Source: a bacterium (GTDB lineage Bacteria; Ratteibacteria; UBA8468; B48-G9; JAFGKM01). Taken from it: a stretch of DNA of 11,031 bases. The stretch is taken from the NCBI GenBank assembly GCA_021157805.1, contig JAGGVW010000246.1, positions 1 through 11,031 of the forward strand. Reading direction: 5' to 3'. Positions 5,779 through 11,031 of the stretch are shown here, piece after piece (the first letter of the stretch is position 1; each line of letters opens with the position of its first letter). A program made the position numbers and the translations under genes. The notes beneath the pieces were generated by a model that worked only from the letters and a program-made list of their open reading frames with translations, did no database searches and was not told where the DNA came from.

Positions 5779-6648
5779 ATGAAGAAAAAAATTTTGCTTG
5801 ATACAGATATTGGTTCTGATATTGACGATGCCATTGCTCTTGCCTATTTACTTTCTAATCCTGAGTGTGAAATTGTGGGGATAACAACTGTTTCAGGAAA
5901 AGCAGAGGAAAGGTGTAAGATAGCAGATGTTATATGTAAAAAAGCAGGGAAGAATATAACAATACTTCCAGGAGCAGAAGAACCTTTTCTAATTGAGCAA
6001 AAACAGAAAGATGTCTCTCAGGCAAAAGCACTATCAAAATTTACCTATAGAAAAAATTATCCTTACGGAGAAGCAATTGAATTTATGAGAAAGACAATAA
6101 GAGAAAATCCAAATCAGATAACGCTTTTAACCATCGGTCCTTTAACAAATGCTGCTTTCCTCTTTAAAGTTGACCCACAGATACCTTTTCTTCTCAAAGG
6201 TTTTTATTCAATGGCTGGATGTTTTTTTAATAAAGAAAAGAAAGTAGAATGGAACATTATGTGTGACCCACATTCTTTTTATATTGTAAATAAAGCAGAG
6301 ATAATTTCTCACTATATCGGGCTTGATGTTACACTAAAGGCAAGATTGCATAGAGATAAGGTAAGAGAATTATTCAAAAAAAATCCATTGCTTTCAACAG
6401 TATTAGAATTTGCCGAAGTATGGTTTGAAAAAAGAGAGTATGTAACATTCCACGATATTGTTAGTGCCTGTTCTATTTTCACCAATGATATATTAAGTTT
6501 TAAAAAGGGATTTGTTAATGTAGAAATTGAGAAAAAAGATATCCTCGGTATGACAGATTTTAGAGAAGATAAAAATGGAACAAAGTTTGTTGCTTTTGGT
6601 ATAAATGTTGAGAAGTTTTTCAATCACTTCTTTTCCTTTTTTAAGTAG
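5779..6648 (+). CDS. Inosine-uridine-preferring type nucleoside hydrolase
   Basis: This Ca2+-dependent N-ribohydrolase splits ribonucleosides into base and ribose in the cytosol. The 289 residues show the DTDIGSDIDDA metal cluster (Asp8, Asp10, Asp16/17), LLTIGPLTN (116-124, Thr118), MAGCFF (145-150) followed by EWNIMCDP (157-164, with Glu157, Asn159 and Asp163), and HDIVSA (225-230), where Asp226 is the last Ca2+ ligand. The usual HDP turn is HDI here. Length is slightly below the common 300-320. The active-site set looks complete, so catalysis is likely, but base preference is unknown because the specificity helices are not conserved. It starts one base after the macro-domain gene. Confidence 0.92.
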   Translation: MKKKILLDTDIGSDIDDAIALAYLLSNPECEIVGITTVSGKAEERCKIADVICKKAGKNITILPGAEEPFLIEQKQKDVSQAKALSKFTYRKNYPYGEAIEFMRKTIRENPNQITLLTIGPLTNAAFLFKVDPQIPFLLKGFYSMAGCFFNKEKKVEWNIMCDPHSFYIVNKAEIISHYIGLDVTLKARLHRDKVRELFKKNPLLSTVLEFAEVWFEKREYVTFHDIVSACSIFTNDILSFKKGFVNVEIEKKDILGMTDFREDKNGTKFVAFGINVEKFFNHFFSFFK

Positions 6649-6665
6649 ATATTTTGAAATTTAAG

Positions 6666-6674
6666 TGCTATAAT
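6666..6674 (+). promoter_or_regulatory. Extended -10 promoter (TGCTATAAT) giving a possible leaderless TPM message
   Basis: TG-N-TATAAT at 6666-6674 is a perfect extended -10 element, and no -35 is evident 17 bp upstream. It ends 6 nt before the ATG at 6681, so transcription would begin at or next to the A of that ATG. No Shine-Dalgarno sequence precedes the ATG. Confidence 0.5.
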
Positions 6675-6680
6675 ATTTCT

Positions 6681-7589
6681 ATGAAAAAATTATTGTTTTC
6701 TATTATTTTTATTTTTTCTTCTTTTATTTTTTCAAAAGTAGAGTTAAAACCAACTGGCTTTCTCAACGATTATGCAGGCATATTAAAACCTAATGAAAGA
6801 CAAAATATAGATAGGTATCTTGAAAAAACTGAAAAAGAAACAACAAATGAAATTGTTATTGTTATAATAAAGTCACTTCAAGGAAAAAATCTTGAAGAAT
6901 TCTCAAATGAACTTTTCAATATCTGGGGAATAGGGAAAAAAGGTAAAGATAACGGTGTCTTAATTCTGATAAGTTTAACTGAAAGGAAAATAAGAATTGA
7001 AGTTGGATATGGACTTGAACCATATCTGACAGATGCAACTTGCGGAAGGATTATAAGAAGGGTTATGGCACCTGAATTCAGAAAGGGAAATTATTACAGG
7101 GGAATTAAAAAAGCAATTGAAGTAATTGATAAACTTACAAGAGGAGAAAAAGTGCCACTTGTTGAAAAGAAAAATCCTCCTCCACCTGCTTCATTTTTAT
7201 TCTTATGGTTTGGGTTTTTAATCTTTTTTGCTTTCGGTGTTCTTGGAGTTCTTGGAGTAATATTTCAGGGATTTATTATTGGGATTCTTCTAATTTTATA
7301 TCTTCTTAATAAATCAAATCCATCAGGAGAATTTTTTCTTCTTTTATCTATGATGATACCATTTTTCCTTAACTTTATATTTTTCTTCGTTTCAGCAACT
7401 TTTTTACCAATTTTTCAAAGACGTCTTAAAAAATATTATGGAAATAGATGGAGACAGTACTGGCCTGTTTTCTTAGGGAGTCCCGGGAGATATTCAGGCA
7501 CTTCATCTGGTGGTGGTTTTTCATCAGGTGGTTTTGGTGGCTTTGGAGGTGGTTGCAGTGGTGGAGGTGGAGCAAGTGGTGGCTGGTAA
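6681..7589 (+). CDS. TPM-domain (YgcG-type) membrane protein with Gly-rich C-terminus
   Basis: The 302 residues from the ATG at 6681 begin with a clear signal peptide (MKKLLFSIIFIFSSFIFS). A TPM domain follows (about 26-152: LNDYAGILKP, EIVIVIIKS, WGIGKKGKDNGVLILIS, RIEVGYGLEPYLTD). After PPPPA come three hydrophobic segments (about 171-190, 192-210 and 218-244). Last is a tail of nearly pure Gly/Ser ending GGW, typical of this family. The TPM domain should lie outside the cytoplasmic membrane. Family members are linked to membrane-protein turnover (photosystem II repair in plants) and often occur beside LemA, as here. An upstream in-frame ATG at 6654 would add nine residues (MKFKCYNIS) that fit neither a signal peptide nor the promoter, so 6681 is preferred. 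Confidence 0.88.
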   Translation: MKKLLFSIIFIFSSFIFSKVELKPTGFLNDYAGILKPNERQNIDRYLEKTEKETTNEIVIVIIKSLQGKNLEEFSNELFNIWGIGKKGKDNGVLILISLTERKIRIEVGYGLEPYLTDATCGRIIRRVMAPEFRKGNYYRGIKKAIEVIDKLTRGEKVPLVEKKNPPPPASFLFLWFGFLIFFAFGVLGVLGVIFQGFIIGILLILYLLNKSNPSGEFFLLLSMMIPFFLNFIFFFVSATFLPIFQRRLKKYYGNRWRQYWPVFLGSPGRYSGTSSGGGFSSGGFGGFGGGCSGGGGASGGW

Positions 7590-7617
7590 TTTTTGAAGAA
7601 GTTGGTTCTGAATGAAA

Positions 7618-7623
7618 GGGAGG
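7618..7623 (+). promoter_or_regulatory. Ribosome binding site deciding the nucleotidyltransferase start
   Basis: GGGAGG lies 5 nt before the ATG at 7629. It shows that an in-frame TTG at 7593, just after the TPM stop, is not the start. Confidence 0.75.
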
Positions 7624-7628
7624 ATAAA

Positions 7629-8294
7629 ATGGAAGAAAAAACAAAAGAGAAAATAAACAACTTTGTAAAAAAACTTAAAGAGACACTTGGAGAAAAACTT
7701 AAAAGTTGTATTGTCTATGGAAGTATTGCAAAAGGAAATTATAAAGAAGGTATGTCAGATATAAATATGATTGCTGTTGTAAATGAAGTTGATTATGATG
7801 AAATTGAAAAGATAAAAAACAATTTGAGTAAAATAGCCATTAAAAATATGATTAGGGTATTCTTTTTCACTGACTGGTTTCTCTCAAGTTCATCAGATGT
7901 TTTTCCGGTGGAATGGAAAGACATAAAAGAAAATCATATAGTTGTGTTTGGTGATGATATAACAGAAAAAATAACTGTAAAAGAAGAGAATTTAAGGGTT
8001 CAACTTGAAAGAGAAAGCAAACAGAATTATTTAAGTTTTCAACAGGGACTTTTATTTGAAAGGGACTTGCTTTTTCTTCTCTCAAACTCAATAAAAAATC
8101 TTAAACTAATTTTGAAAGATATAGACCTTTTAACAGAAGAGAAAATTACTCCCCCTGAATACTTTGGGAAAATTGAAATGGCAGAAAAAAAGAAGGAAAG
8201 AATAAGTAAAGAAGAACTTAAAAAAATTGCAAAACAACATTTTAATTTTCTTTCAAATGTTATAAGATTAATAGACAAAGGAGGAAAGATATGA
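7629..8294 (+). CDS. Nucleotidyltransferase-fold protein with an altered catalytic motif
   Basis: This is a 221-residue protein. Its N-terminal half (about 8-85) has the minimal nucleotidyltransferase signature IVYGSIAKG...SDIN (Gly31, Ser32, Asp44). The canonical second catalytic Asp of the D-x-D pair is Asn46, so transfer activity is doubtful. The segment FPVEWKDIKENHIVVFGDD (about 92-110) recurs in related uncharacterised NTase proteins. The C-terminal half is helical and charged. It has no membrane segment and is probably cytosolic. It lies between the TPM and LemA genes: its Shine-Dalgarno site is 28 bp after the TPM stop, and its TGA overlaps the lemA ATG by 4 bp. A regulatory or nucleotide-sensing role for the TPM/LemA pair is inference only. 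Confidence 0.78.
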   Translation: MEEKTKEKINNFVKKLKETLGEKLKSCIVYGSIAKGNYKEGMSDINMIAVVNEVDYDEIEKIKNNLSKIAIKNMIRVFFFTDWFLSSSSDVFPVEWKDIKENHIVVFGDDITEKITVKEENLRVQLERESKQNYLSFQQGLLFERDLLFLLSNSIKNLKLILKDIDLLTEEKITPPEYFGKIEMAEKKKERISKEELKKIAKQHFNFLSNVIRLIDKGGKI

Positions 8295-8854
8295 AAAAAG
8301 GAATTATATTGGGAATAATAGTTGCTATTGTTATTATAATTTTTGGATATTTGAAATATCAGTATAATCATCTTGTCCAGCTTGACCAGAAAGTAAAAGA
8401 AGCATGGGCACAGGTGGAAAATGTTTACCAGAGAAGAGCAGACCTTATTCCAAACCTGGTTGAAACAGTAAAAGGATATGCAAAGCATGAAAAAGATGTC
8501 TTTATTAAAGTTACTGAAGCAAGAACAAAATGGCAGAGTGCAAAATCAGTTAAAGAAAAAGAAGTTGCAGCAGGACAAATTGAAAGAGCACTTTCGCGAC
8601 TGCTGCTTGTTGTTGAAAATTATCCCCAACTTAAAGCAAATGAGAATTTTCTTGCTCTTCAAGATGAACTTGCAGGGACTGAAAACAGAATTGCTGTTGA
8701 AAGAAGGAAGTATAACCAGGCAGTTAAAGAATACAATAGCATTGTTAAAACATTTCCAACTTTCTTATTTGCCCGTCTTTTTGGATTTGATATGGAGAAA
8801 CCATATTTTAAAGCAATTGCTGGAGCAGAAAAACCACCAGAAGTTAAGTTTTAA
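8291..8854 (+). CDS. lemA: LemA family protein
   Basis: The 187 residues show one N-terminal transmembrane helix (about 4-20), then a long helical body outside the membrane. The family hallmarks are VQLDQKVKEAWAQVENVYQRRADLIPNLVETVKGYAKHE (about residues 29-67, given in parts: AWAQVENVYQRR, DLIPNLVETVKGY), ENYPQLKANENF, LQDELAGTENRIA, and ARKYN-type VERRKYNQAVKEYN. LARLFGF-like FARLFGF sits near the end. Length is normal. AGGAGG at 8279-8284 lies 6 nt before the ATG, and the start overlaps the preceding stop as ATGA. LemA proteins are widespread envelope proteins of unsettled biochemical role. Pairing with a TPM protein is common. Confidence 0.94.
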   Translation: MKKGIILGIIVAIVIIIFGYLKYQYNHLVQLDQKVKEAWAQVENVYQRRADLIPNLVETVKGYAKHEKDVFIKVTEARTKWQSAKSVKEKEVAAGQIERALSRLLLVVENYPQLKANENFLALQDELAGTENRIAVERRKYNQAVKEYNSIVKTFPTFLFARLFGFDMEKPYFKAIAGAEKPPEVKF

Positions 8855-9279
8855 AAAAGCACAGATTTATTTGTTCAGATTTCTATCTTTTGTCTATTTC
8901 AGTAGTCCATCAGGAATAAGTGAACTTACCAGATTAGAAAAATTTATTTTTTTCCTCAATCTATTAAAAGTTATATTGATTTAAAAACTTGTAAGTCCTT
9001 AAGTATTCCTCTGCCTCTTTACTTTACTATGGATTTGAGATAAATTATTTAAATACTATATCAGACTCGATGATTTGTGAAGGAGAAGTTGGTGGATGAC
9101 AAAGATAGAAAGAATTTAAATCAGGAATGAAATCACCAGCAGTGAAACTGAAAGAAACATTAGGAAAATATACAGAATTAATTGAAATAATAGTGGGTCA
9201 TCTATTTTGAGAAGATTGGACAAAAAGAGTTGAAAGTCGAAAAATAATAAAAGAAAATATCTACAAAAAGTGTAAATAA
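8855..9279 (+). other. 425-bp gap with no intact gene
   Basis: The left part (8855-9060) shows only short open stretches broken by stops in all frames I read, with no RNA fold, repeat or terminator hairpin that I can support. A weak promoter-like pair, TTGAGA (9035-9040) and TATATC (9057-9062) with 16 bp between, could serve the downstream genes. The right part (9081-9279) has a Shine-Dalgarno-like AGGAG at 9081-9085 and a decayed-looking reading frame described separately. Confidence 0.5.
9089..9279 (+). pseudogene. Possible decayed small gene (in-frame TGA and probable frameshift)
   Basis: AGGAG at 9081-9085 precedes TTG/GTG starts at 9089/9092. They open a 13-codon frame (VDDKDRKNLNQE) ending in a TGA that overlaps an ATG at 9127 (ATGA). 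The frame from 9127 runs 27 codons (beginning MKSPAVKLKETLGKY) to a TGA at 9208. It then stays open for 22 more codons (EDWTKRVESRKIIKENIYKK...) to a TAA that touches the next gene's ATG. Composition on both sides of the TGA is charged and protein-like. I read it as one small gene broken by a stop and a frameshift, but two coupled mini-ORFs or chance are possible. No family recognised. Confidence 0.3.
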
Positions 9280-9855
9280 ATGAAGATAAAATTTATTGGC
9301 ACTTCAACCTGTATTTCGGATATATGTTCTGAAGTTGCTTCTTTTTTGATTAATGGTAAAATCTTAGTGGATACTGGTTGGTGTAATGTGTTAAAAATGG
9401 GTGGATATGGTTTTGACCCGCTTAATATAAGATATCCTATCCTGACTTATTTACATCAAGACCATTATATTGAACTTCCACAACTTCTTTTCTATTTTGG
9501 AATTAAGAAAAGTGCAGGTAAATATTCTTCAAAAGTTCCTTTTACAATTATTGGACCTTCAAAACATCTTAAAGAAGTGGTAAATAAAGAAATAGAATTC
9601 TTACAGATTTTCCGTTTTCCTGAACTTTCTCTGGATTTAAATCTTGTTCCTCTTTCTCCAGAAGAAAGTTATCGGAGTGATGCTTTTCGGCTTGATACTA
9701 TTAATGCCAAACATGTCTCAAGTAGGAATATACCCGAAGAGGATTTGGTCTGTAAATTTACAGAATTAACTACTAAAAAAGAGATTCTTGCTGAAGCCAG
9801 AAAAGTTTTTTCTCATTTATTTTTGGCTAAAGAAGGAGAAGAAATAGAGATATAA
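9280..9855 (+). CDS. Metallo-beta-lactamase-fold protein, probably degenerate or internally deleted
   Basis: The 191 residues begin like an RNase Z-type MBL hydrolase: MKIKFIGTST, ILVDTGW (28-34), then ILTYLHQDH (54-62) for the metal motif. Normally HxHxDH, it reads YLHQDH here, so the first His is Tyr57. After INAKH (141-145) and strand-like LVCKFTELTTKK, the usual strand with GDT (bridging Asp), the E..H segment and the final His are absent. The chain passes directly to EILAEARKVF...LAKEGEEIEI, a typical C-terminus. About 60 residues appear to be missing compared with usual 240-260 aa relatives, in frame. It may be an inactive paralogue or a decaying gene. The ATG abuts a TAA with no Shine-Dalgarno site, so the start is uncertain. 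Confidence 0.7.
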   Translation: MKIKFIGTSTCISDICSEVASFLINGKILVDTGWCNVLKMGGYGFDPLNIRYPILTYLHQDHYIELPQLLFYFGIKKSAGKYSSKVPFTIIGPSKHLKEVVNKEIEFLQIFRFPELSLDLNLVPLSPEESYRSDAFRLDTINAKHVSSRNIPEEDLVCKFTELTTKKEILAEARKVFSHLFLAKEGEEIEI

Positions 9856-9859
9856 AGAA

Positions 9860-10645
9860 ATGAAAATAAAGATACATCTTTTAGGCACTGCTTCTGGTAT
9901 ACCAACTAAAAATAGGTATAATGAATGTGTTGCTCTCATTATAGATGGGAATGTATATCTTTTAGATGCAGGGGAACCTTGCAGTGCTTCTTTGATAAGG
10001 AAGGGTATTGATTACAATAAAATTAGAGCTGTTTTTATTTCCCATATGGATGCCGACCATTTTGCAGGAGTTCCTATGCTCATCCAGACAATACATCTGA
10101 TGGGAAAAAGAGAAAAGCCTCTTAAACTCTTTCTTCCACAAGCAGTAACAGAGAAAGTGAAAAAATATTTAGAGATGATGTATCTAATGGATGAAATACT
10201 TTCTTTCAAAATAGAATTTCTCCCAATTAAGTCTGATCCTGTATATGAAGATGAATGTATAAGTTTTTTCGCTTATCCCAACAATCATATTAAATCACGG
10301 TTGAAAGATAAAGTAATAGTTAGACATCCTGATATCCAGATGGATAGTTTTTCTTTTTGCATAATTACAAGAAATAACAAAAAGATAGTTTATACAGGGG
10401 ATATTGAAAATGTTCAGGAATTAGAGAATTTTATTGATGGGACAGACCTTTTACTCACAGAGATGGCTCATATTAAGCCAGAGGAACTCTTTAAATATTT
10501 GTCGGGAAAGAAGATTTCAAAGATTATTTGTCTTCATATCCATCCAGATTTGGAAAATAGAGAAAAAGAATGTCTATCCATGAGCAAAAAATATCTCGGT
10601 AATAAAGTAAAAATTGGTCACGATGGAATGGAGGTAGAACTTTAA
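9860..10645 (+). CDS. Metallo-beta-lactamase-fold hydrolase (RNase Z-like)
   Basis: The full-length 261-residue MBL domain starts 4 bp after the preceding gene. Ordered motifs are LLGTASGIPTKNRYNEC (7-23), YLLDAGEP (33-40), ISHMDADHFAG (60-70; HxDxDH with His62, Asp64, Asp66, His67), a middle His (NNHI, 143), IVYTGDI (176-182, bridging Asp181), LLLTEMAH (197-204) and CLHIHPDL (224-231, His226 or His228 as last ligand). The second His of the classic HxHxDH is Asp, a variant known in other MBL enzymes such as ComEC-type domains. Likely a cytosolic hydrolase; a true tRNase Z role is unlikely without its exosite arm. Same N-terminal style as the upstream gene suggests tandem paralogues. Confidence 0.86.
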   Translation: MKIKIHLLGTASGIPTKNRYNECVALIIDGNVYLLDAGEPCSASLIRKGIDYNKIRAVFISHMDADHFAGVPMLIQTIHLMGKREKPLKLFLPQAVTEKVKKYLEMMYLMDEILSFKIEFLPIKSDPVYEDECISFFAYPNNHIKSRLKDKVIVRHPDIQMDSFSFCIITRNNKKIVYTGDIENVQELENFIDGTDLLLTEMAHIKPEELFKYLSGKKISKIICLHIHPDLENREKECLSMSKKYLGNKVKIGHDGMEVEL

Positions 10646-10673
10646 AAAGATAGTATAAAATCGAAATTCCCAC

Positions 10674-10916
10674 ATGAGAATTAACTTTCTGTATCTCTTT
10701 CCTTGTTTGCCTTTTAAGAACACAATTGGGATAGAAGCAACTGAAGGAGATGAATTAGCAGATATTGGGCTTTATAGGTTGGACTGGTATAGAGTAGTAA
10801 TCTATGCATATCCACACTTTGGAATATTTGAGATAAAGAGGATAGCAGAATGGTTTGGATATAAAGAGAAAGGACAGAGGACAGCTATTTCTAATTTTTT
10901 AACTCTTTATAAATAA
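10674..10916 (+). CDS. Unrecognised 80-aa ORF with possible helix-turn-helix tail
   Basis: I do not recognise a family. Residues 1-17 are hydrophobic and look unlike the rest, so the true start may be elsewhere, or this may be the C-terminal remnant of a larger gene. Residues 18-80 look like real protein: an acidic stretch (EATEGDELADIG), LYRLDWYRVVIYAY, and a helical segment EIKRIAEWFGYKEKGQRTAI resembling a helix-turn-helix with an R-T-A-I recognition helix. No Shine-Dalgarno sequence precedes the ATG. TATAAA at 10654-10659 could be a -10 box with a leader of under 10 nt. The end overlaps the tail of a convergent minus-strand frame by 26 bp, so one of the two may be spurious. Confidence 0.4.
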   Translation: MRINFLYLFPCLPFKNTIGIEATEGDELADIGLYRLDWYRVVIYAYPHFGIFEIKRIAEWFGYKEKGQRTAISNFLTLYK

Positions 10917-11031
10917 AAAATAATTGTTTTAAAATTTGAGAGTTTTTTTGTAATTTCTCCAATTCCTTATCTGATAAGGGCTTTACATCTCCTGACAAAT
11001 TCTGGAGGGGTATAATATGGTTGTGCAATAT
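10891..11031 (-). CDS. C-terminal end of an unrecognised minus-strand gene (enters from right edge)
   Basis: Reading the minus strand from the last base gives 46 sense codons with no stop, ending in TAG at 10893-10891. The residues include NHIIPLQNLSGDVKPLSDKE and LEKLQKNSQILKQLFFIY, then KELKN. This is an ordered loop (GDVKPLSDKE) followed by an amphipathic helix, which looks like a genuine protein C-terminus and not AT-rich noise. The start lies outside the window and I recognise no family. It would be convergent with the 80-aa plus-strand ORF and overlap its last 26 bp. Confidence 0.45.
   Translation of the reverse strand: MLHNHIIPLQNLSGDVKPLSDKELEKLQKNSQILKQLFFIYKELKN
10901..10949 (+). 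terminator. Weak candidate intrinsic terminator
   Basis: AACTCT (10901-10906) can pair with AGAGTT (10939-10944), and the second arm runs into seven T residues (10943-10949). The stem is only 6 bp and the loop is long (32 nt, AT-rich). It overlaps the end of the 80-aa ORF. Low confidence. Confidence 0.2.
10965..10979. repeat. Short perfect palindrome CCTTATC-T-GATAAGG
   Basis: This is a 7-bp perfect inverted repeat around a single central base. It has the size of a dimeric regulator site. However, it falls inside the minus-strand frame that enters from the right edge, so it may simply be coding sequence. Confidence 0.4.

Noticed and set aside
7426..7660. Two Pro- and His-rich minus-strand ORFs (72 and 74 aa)
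   Set aside because: They are the antisense of the Gly-rich tail of the TPM protein; Gly codons read backwards give Pro and His.
8039..8488. 149-aa minus-strand ORF rich in Phe and Ser
   Set aside because: It is antisense to the NTase and lemA genes, which have good motifs, ribosome binding sites and coupled start/stop.
8478..8984. 168-aa plus-strand ORF running past the end of lemA
   Set aside because: It is a shifted frame of lemA; its first two thirds overlap the conserved LemA motifs and the rest has no recognisable features or ribosome binding site.
9208..9210. TGA read as selenocysteine, Gly or Trp
   Set aside because: Several intact genes here end in TGA, so the code is standard. 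The frame is only about 50 codons and I saw no SECIS-like hairpin downstream.
11004..11031. GGAGGGG followed by TATAAT and ATG at 11017 on the plus strand, as a gene start
   Set aside because: Only five codons are visible and the -10 box would start transcription after the ATG. The minus strand has 46 uninterrupted protein-like codons over the same stretch.

Overview
This is a low-GC bacterial window (roughly one third G+C by eye) with tightly packed genes using the standard code, where TAA, TAG and TGA all act as stops. The gene types (IspH, PlsC, D-aminoacyl-tRNA deacylase, a TIM-barrel sugar isomerase, a sulfatase-fold enzyme, LemA/TPM proteins, small LSm-like protein) are bacterial. The sulfatase-fold enzyme, the isomerase and the small LSm-like protein would suit a PVC-type or candidate-phylum lineage such as Omnitrophota or its relatives. 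That placement is inference at low confidence. There is no rRNA, tRNA, CRISPR array or clear insertion sequence.

Region 1 (1-3043, minus strand) is one compact operon read right to left: sugar-phosphate isomerase/epimerase, dtd, an 87-aa LSm-like protein, a 57-aa two-helix membrane protein, a TPR protein, plsC and ispH (cut by the window edge). The junctions are 4-bp overlaps (GTGA or ATGA), a 1-bp overlap (TAATG), a direct abutment and one 3-bp gap. Only the first gene has a strong ribosome binding site, so the rest probably depend on translational coupling. A consensus -10 box lies upstream of the isomerase.

Region 2 (3208-4761) is a single minus-strand gene for a sulfatase-superfamily hydrolase that has Thr where the formylglycine Cys/Ser should be. 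It diverges from region 3 across a 144-bp gap with a promoter on each strand.

Region 3 (4762-6648, plus strand) is a three-gene set: GNAT acetyltransferase, macro-domain protein and inosine-uridine-type nucleoside hydrolase. Together they suggest ADP-ribose or nucleoside chemistry.

Region 4 (6681-8854, plus strand) encodes envelope proteins: a TPM-domain membrane protein with a Gly-rich tail, a small nucleotidyltransferase and LemA. The TPM gene has an extended -10 box only 6 bp before its ATG, so its message may be leaderless.

Region 5 (8855-11031) is looser and looks less intact. It has a 425-bp gap with a decayed-looking short reading frame, then two tandem metallo-beta-lactamase-fold genes. 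The first appears to have lost both an active-site His and an internal segment. After these come an unrecognised 80-aa ORF and the C-terminal end of an unrecognised minus-strand gene that enters from the right edge.
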